A stretch of 64,000 bases of DNA from Hymenobacter psoromatis (GTDB lineage Bacteria; Bacteroidota; Bacteroidia; Cytophagales; Hymenobacteraceae). The DNA is taken from positions 186,001 to 250,000 of the forward strand of contig NZ_JAIFAG010000001.1 of the NCBI RefSeq assembly GCF_020012125.1, given 5' to 3'. The notes beneath the pieces were generated by a model. That model worked only from the letters and a program-made list of their open reading frames with translations. It was not told the origin of the DNA and made no database searches. A program made the position numbers and the translations under genes. Shown here piece by piece: positions 59,441-64,000 of the stretch (positions are counted from its first letter, which is position 1; every line of letters begins with the position of its first letter).

Positions 59441-61948
59441 TCATTGCACCTCCACGCTCGGCCCTACGGGGGCGGGGGCCTCGTCGCGCACGGGTAGCTT
59501 CTGGGGGCGAGCCACCAGCTCGGGCAGCAGGGCCACGGCCAGCACGTCGTCCACGCGCTCGGCGTAGTGAATGCGCACGCCCTTGAGGTACTCGGCCGGG
59601 ATTTCCTCCACGTCCTTGCGGTTTTTAGGCGAAAGAATAATCATATCAATGCCCGCCCGGCGCGCGGCCAGCAGCTTTTCCTTGATGCCGCCCACCGGAA
59701 GCACCCGCCCGCGCAGCGTGATTTCGCCGGTCATGGCCATCTTTGGCCGAATCTTGCGCTGGGTATAAGCCGAGGCGATGCTCGTAAAAATGGCGATGCC
59801 CGCGCTCGGCCCGTCCTTCGGAATGCCGCCCTCGGGAAAGTGAATGTGCAGGTCGTACTGCTCAAACAAGCGGTGGTCGATGCCCAACTCGTCGCCCCGC
59901 GAGCGCAGGTACGAGAGCGCCGTAATCGCCGATTCCTTCATCACGTCGCCGAGCTGTCCGCTGAGCGTAAGCTTACCCCGGCCCCGACTCAAGAGGCTCT
60001 CCACGAACAAGATATCGCCGCCCACGCTGGTCCAGGCCAGGCCCGTGACTACGCCAGCCGTGTCGTGGTCCTGGTCCTTGTCGCGCTCGAAGCGCGGCGC
60101 GCCCAGAATGCGCAGCACGTCGCTTGGGTCCAGCTGGGGGGGTAGGGCTTCCTTGCTGGCCTTGCGGCGGGCCAGGTGGCGGGTAAGGGCCGCGAGCTGG
60201 CGCTCCAGGCTGCGCACGCCACTTTCGCGGGTGTAGTCGTCGGCCACGCGGTGCAGGGCCTGGTCGGTGATTTTTACTTCCGTTTCACCCAGGCCGTGTT
60301 CGCGCAGCTGCTTGGGCCAGAGATGCTTGCGGGCAATCTGTACTTTCTCCTCCTGGGTGTAGCCGGTGAGGTCGATAATCTCCATCCGGTCGCGCAGGGC
60401 GGGCTGAATGGTTTCCAAAGAGTTGGCCGTGGCGATAAACAGCACGCGGCTCAAATCGTACTCCACTTCCAGGTAGTTATCCGTGAACGTCGAGTTTTGC
60501 TCCGGGTCCAGCACTTCCAGCAGCGCCGACGACGGGTCGCCCCGGAAGTCGCTGCTCACCTTGTCAATCTCATCCAGAATAATGACCGGGTTGCTCACGC
60601 CGGCCTTCTTTATCTGCGAGATAATGCGGCCCGGCATGGCTCCCACGTAGGTTTTGCGGTGCCCCCGAATCTCAGCCTCGTCGCGCACGCCGCCCAGGCT
60701 CAAGCGCACGTACTTGCGGCCCAGTGCCTGCGCAATGCTGCGCCCCAGCGAGGTTTTGCCCACGCCAGGCGGCCCGTAGAGACATAAAATCGGCGCTTTT
60801 AAATCCTGTTTCAACTTCAGCACGGCCAGGTATTCGAGGATGCGCTCCTTTACTTTCTCCAGCCCAAAGTGGTCGGCATCCAGGATTTTCTTGGCCGTTT
60901 TGAGGTTGAACTTATCCTTGGTCGTCGCGCCCCAGGGCAAATCCAGCAAAAACTCCACGTAGTTGAGCGTCACCGGGTAGTCGGGCGACATCTGGTTGAG
61001 CCGCCCCAGCTTGCTCAGCTCCTTCTCAAAGTGCTTAGCCGTGGCCTCGGGCCACTTTTTGGTGAGGGCGCGGGCACGCAGCGCGTCCACGTCGCCCTCG
61101 GGGCTGCCTTCGCCCTGGCCCAGCTCGTCCTGCAAGGTTTTGAGCTGCTTGCGCAGAAAATACTCCCGCTGCTCAGCATCAATGCCGGTGTGGACTTTGG
61201 TCCGAATATCGTTCTTAATCTCCAGCAGCTCAATCTGCCGCAGCAGCGCTTCGAGCAGCTGGCGGGCCTGGGCCTCGGGCTCGGCCAGCTCGAGCAGGCG
61301 CTGCTTGGCCGGCAGCTCCAGCTGCACATTAGAGGAGAGAAAGTGAATCAGAAAGGCCGGCGACTGAATGCCATCCAGCATATTGCGCGCCTCCGTCGGA
61401 ATTTCGGGCGTCAATTCCAGCACTTTACTGGCGGCTTCGCGCAGGCTCTGCAGCAGCACCAACTCGCCGTCCTTGTCGGCATCCAGGGCTTTCTCCTCAA
61501 AGTACGTGGCCCGCACCGTGAGTTGCGGCGAGTGCGTCAACTCCTCGCCCACCACGAAGCGCGCCTGCCCCTGAATGATGATGGTCACCGTATCATCGGG
61601 CTGGTCGATGAGCTTTAGAATGCGGGCCAGAGTGCCCACCGGGTACAGGTCTTCGGTGCCGGGCTCGTCGGCGTCGGGGTGGCGCTGGGCCACTACACCG
61701 AGCAGCTTTTCGTTTTTGGCGGCCAGCTTGCGCACCAGCCGAATGCTTTTTTTGCGCGTCACCGTCACCGGCAGCACTACCCCCGGAAAAAGCACCGTAT
61801 TGCGCACCGGCAAGATGGCCAGCACGGCGGGCGCGTCAACAACTGGTAGCAGGTGGTCGGGGTCGGCAGCCATAATGGCGATAGCGTCGGCGGGCGAATC
61901 GGGACCGCCGGCCAGCGCGTGGCCGGGGCGGGACAAATCAAAAGGCAT
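59441..61948 (-). CDS. lon: ATP-dependent Lon protease
   Basis: An 835-residue Lon, which degrades misfolded and regulatory proteins in the cytoplasm. The LON substrate-binding domain spans about residues 42-240 ([19 protein letters not shown]). The AAA+ domain carries Walker [10 protein letters not shown] and Walker [10 protein letters not shown]. The protease domain has the Ser-Lys dyad: Ser715 in KDGPSAG and Lys758 in [10 protein letters not shown]. The length is normal for the family. It is monocistronic on the minus strand; no heat-shock element was recognised upstream. Confidence 0.97.
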   Translation of the reverse strand: MPFDLSRPGHALAGGPDSPADAIAIMAADPDHLLPVVDAPAVLAILPVRNTVLFPGVVLPVTVTRKKSIRLVRKLAAKNEKLLGVVAQRHPDADEPGTEDLYPVGTLARILKLIDQPDDTVTIIIQGQARFVVGEELTHSPQLTVRATYFEEKALDADKDGELVLLQSLREAASKVLELTPEIPTEARNMLDGIQSPAFLIHFLSSNVQLELPAKQRLLELAEPEAQARQLLEALLRQIELLEIKNDIRTKVHTGIDAEQREYFLRKQLKTLQDELGQGEGSPEGDVDALRARALTKKWPEATAKHFEKELSKLGRLNQMSPDYPVTLNYVEFLLDLPWGATTKDKFNLKTAKKILDADHFGLEKVKERILEYLAVLKLKQDLKAPILCLYGPPGVGKTSLGRSIAQALGRKYVRLSLGGVRDEAEIRGHRKTYVGAMPGRIISQIKKAGVSNPVIILDEIDKVSSDFRGDPSSALLEVLDPEQNSTFTDNYLEVEYDLSRVLFIATANSLETIQPALRDRMEIIDLTGYTQEEKVQIARKHLWPKQLREHGLGETEVKITDQALHRVADDYTRESGVRSLERQLAALTRHLARRKASKEALPPQLDPSDVLRILGAPRFERDKDQDHDTAGVVTGLAWTSVGGDILFVESLLSRGRGKLTLSGQLGDVMKESAITALSYLRSRGDELGIDHRLFEQYDLHIHFPEGGIPKDGPSAGIAIFTSIASAYTQRKIRPKMAMTGEITLRGRVLPVGGIKEKLLAARRAGIDMIILSPKNRKDVEEIPAEYLKGVRIHYAERVDDVLAVALLPELVARPQKLPVRDEAPAPVGPSVEVQ

Positions 61949-62234
61949 AGAGAAGGCAATTAGCTACCCGCCAACGGCTGGTAGCTCACTAAAAATAGAC
62001 CGCGCGGAACGCGCGCTAGCGGCTGTCAACCTGGCAGCTAGCAACCATCGGGCTAATATACGGCCGGGGTAGGGGGTAGAAGACAAGGGCCGTGCCAGCC
62101 CTCAGCGGCGGCCAATCCGGCGTATTGTTTGCGGGTTGGCAGGCGACTATTAACAAAAAGGATTTTTTGGAGAGAACTTGCGGTGTGATTTCCTTTAGTA
62201 ATAAGTGTCCTATTCTATTCGCTTGCTTCAATTT
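61949..62234. other. divergent spacer between lon and PorE-like gene
   Basis: 286 bp holding both promoters. It includes a GGCCGGGGTAGGGGGTAG stretch near 62062-62079 and an AT-rich half next to the PorE-like gene. No clear consensus promoter pair or RNA gene was found. Confidence 0.4.
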
Positions 62235-64000
62235 ATGTTTCGTTCGTTATTAGCTGGCCTACTGGCTTTCGTGCTGGCCGTGAGCGGCCTGGCCGCGCGG
62301 GCACAGCAGGCACCCCGCCCGGCTAAGGCACCGCCCCAGGCGGCTAGCCGCCCTACCCCCCCGCCTACGGCTCGCCCAGCTTACCAGCAGCGGGCCCTGC
62401 GGGGGCGCATTGCGCGCCGCCTGCGCGTGCGGCCCGATGGCACGCCGGACTTTCCCAATGTGAATAAAGTTGCGTTTTTTGAGGATAAAAAAGCCCTCAA
62501 AGCCATTCAGCGGGCTGAGCGCCACCACCACTACGCCGAGGCGCGCACCCTGCTGACGCAGTACGTGGGCCAGTTTGGCATCGAGAATTTTTACCGTAAT
62601 ACCGAGCTGCTCTGGCACCTGGGCCAGCTCTTGCAGCGCGACAGTGCCAGCGCCCGGTCGCAGGAGCTGGCCAAGACTTATTTCCGGCTGGCCCTGAAGC
62701 ACCACCGCACCGACGTGCGCCGCGTGCAGCTTTATTATGACTCCTTAGAAGAGAAAACGGCCGACCTCTACGTGCCCCTCAAGGTATATTACGAGGTGGT
62801 GGAATACCGCAAGAGCCTCAACACCTTCCACCCGCCCAAAAACGTGTACACCAACATGGGCGACGCCATCAACTCCAAATTTCCGGACTACGGCCCGGCG
62901 CTGGGGGCCGGCGACTCGCTGCTGCTCTTCAGCTCGAAGCGCCAAATGGGCAAGGGCGTGCGCGCCAAAGTAGACGAGAACCTGTATGTCTCGCACCGCG
63001 ACGGGCCCACGTACTGGTCTGATGCCCAGCCGCTACCTAAGCCCATCAACTCGCCCTACAACGAGGGCTCGGCCTGCTTTTCGCACGATGGGCGCACTAT
63101 TTTCTTCGCCCGATGCGAGTGCCCTACCTGCCACGGCAACTGCGACCTTTTCACCGCCACGCTCAGCGCGGATGGCCAGTGGAGCAATCCTCAAAGCCTC
63201 GGCCCGCTCGTGAACTCGCCCGCCTGGGACTCGCAGCCGACCCTCTCGCCTAAGGAGGATACGCTGTATTTCGCCTCCGACCGGCTGGGCGGCTTCGGCC
63301 TCAGCGACATTTATTACACCGTGAAGGCCAAGAATGGTCAGTGGGGTAAGGCCCTGAATCTGGGTCCCACCGTGAACACCCGCGAGAGCGAGGTAAGCCC
63401 GTTTTTTCACCCGCTCTACCAGGTGTTGTATTTCAGCTCGCGGGGGCAGCTGCTCAATTTCGGCGATTTCGACATCTACAAAACCTACCGGGTAGGCGGC
63501 CGCTGGCAGGAGCCGCGCAACATTGGGCCGCTCGTAAATGGCAAAGGGTCAGAATATTACTTTACTATCGATAGCCAGAGCAAAAACCTCTACTACGCCC
63601 GCTCTGAGGCCCAGGACATGGAAAACCTGGACCTCTACTCCTTCCCGCTGCCAATGGAGGCCCAGCCGCTGGCGACCACCCAGGTAGCCGGCACGCTCAC
63701 GGACTCGGTGAGCCGCCGCCCGCTGAAGGGCATCATCAGCATCATCGACCTGGATAATGGGATTGAGGTAGCCAGCAAGTACTTGCGGCCCGATGGCTCC
63801 TTCGATTTTGAGCTGATGGACGGTTCGCACTACGCCATGCTCATCCAGAGTCCCGATGCCTTCACGGTGGAGAAAAAGTTTGCCTTGCAGGGCGATACCG
63901 TGATGAGCCTGCTCACCAACAGCATCGATTACAAGCTGCCGCTTATTTTTAAAAACATTGAGTTTGAAGCCGGTAAGTCGGGGATTTTGCCCGGCATGCA
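62235..64000 (+). CDS. PorE-like OmpA-family protein, truncated by the window end
   Basis: 588 complete codons from ATG 62235 without a stop; the gene runs past the window. The signal peptide is cleaved near ARAQQ. A basic Pro-rich stretch and TPR-like helices follow (AERHHHYAEARTLLTQYVG). Then come WD40-like/PD40 beta-propeller repeats (about 210-450; FSHDGRTIFFAR, LSPKEEDTLYFASDRLGGFGLSDIYY), a carboxypeptidase-regulatory-like domain (about 475-560; VAGTLTDSVSRRPLKGIIS), and the beginning of an OmpA-like domain (IEFEAGKSGILPGM). This order equals that of PorE, which anchors the type IX secretion machine to peptidoglycan. PorQ nearby supports that reading, but other OmpA/PD40 proteins share the layout. 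Confidence 0.85.
   Translation, partial: MFRSLLAGLLAFVLAVSGLAARAQQAPRPAKAPPQAASRPTPPPTARPAYQQRALRGRIARRLRVRPDGTPDFPNVNKVAFFEDKKALKAIQRAERHHHYAEARTLLTQYVGQFGIENFYRNTELLWHLGQLLQRDSASARSQELAKTYFRLALKHHRTDVRRVQLYYDSLEEKTADLYVPLKVYYEVVEYRKSLNTFHPPKNVYTNMGDAINSKFPDYGPALGAGDSLLLFSSKRQMGKGVRAKVDENLYVSHRDGPTYWSDAQPLPKPINSPYNEGSACFSHDGRTIFFARCECPTCHGNCDLFTATLSADGQWSNPQSLGPLVNSPAWDSQPTLSPKEDTLYFASDRLGGFGLSDIYYTVKAKNGQWGKALNLGPTVNTRESEVSPFFHPLYQVLYFSSRGQLLNFGDFDIYKTYRVGGRWQEPRNIGPLVNGKGSEYYFTIDSQSKNLYYARSEAQDMENLDLYSFPLPMEAQPLATTQVAGTLTDSVSRRPLKGIISIIDLDNGIEVASKYLRPDGSFDFELMDGSHYAMLIQSPDAFTVEKKFALQGDTVMSLLTNSIDYKLPLIFKNIEFEAGKSGILPGM

Noticed and set aside
1-64000. CRISPR arrays, tRNA or rRNA genes, transposases, prophage genes
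   Set aside because: No regularly spaced direct repeats, tRNA T-loop pattern, rRNA stretch or integrase/transposase/phage motif was found by eye; a covariance-model search would be needed to exclude small RNAs.

Overview
This 64 kb window is high-GC chromosomal DNA from a Bacteroidota bacterium, most likely a Hymenobacter-like member of the Cytophagales. The evidence is SusC/SusD pairs, DUF4249 lipoproteins, type IX secretion proteins (PorQ, a PorE-like protein), a Bacteroidota-type MFS maltose carrier and many genes without Shine-Dalgarno sites. I saw no rRNA, tRNA, CRISPR array, prophage or transposase. The sequence is studded with palindromic intergenic repeats of several families, and with a 9-mer, CCCTACCCC/GGGGTAGGG, that recurs roughly once per kilobase on both strands and in all reading frames.

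Layout. 1-5.0 kb: alpha/beta hydrolase, a lipoprotein, an ECF sigma factor overlapped by a small partner, endonuclease III and a CBM-esterase. 5.1-20.9 kb: two paralogous copies of a four-gene cell-envelope cassette (secreted ~250-aa protein; TonB receptor with an STN domain; DUF4249 lipoprotein; ~800-aa protein with an MG2-like start and a barrel-less TonB-plug-like end), separated by a SRAP/HMCES gene on the other strand. This is the best candidate for an undescribed system. 21.1-28.9 kb: alpha-glucan module (phosphorylase-like GT35 protein, two GH13 enzymes, MFS sugar carrier), interrupted by a GxxExxY gene bounded by ~43 bp inverted repeats. 29-41 kb: mostly housekeeping genes (S1/P1-type nuclease, def, ruvX, S41 protease, plsC, gatC, TPR membrane protein, ABC ATPase, cobalamin adenosyltransferase, ilvE, and prfB with a programmed +1 frameshift). 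41.2-56.6 kb: three SusC/SusD pairs, one divergent from the other two across an 810 bp AT-rich spacer. 56.6-64 kb: hslU, porQ, lon, and a PorE-like OmpA protein cut by the window end.

How the genes work together. The glucan genes form a plausible route: periplasmic GH13 enzymes cut malto-oligosaccharides, the MFS carrier imports the products, and the GT35-like enzyme acts on glucan in the cytoplasm. The three SusCD pairs could feed other substrates, but no hydrolase lies beside them, so their ligands cannot be read from context. The duplicated cassette puts four envelope proteins in one transcriptional direction and probably forms a TonB-energised surface complex; its cargo is unknown. Start sites were moved from the longest possible ORF wherever a signal peptide, overlap or repeat indicated a better start; each case is noted.
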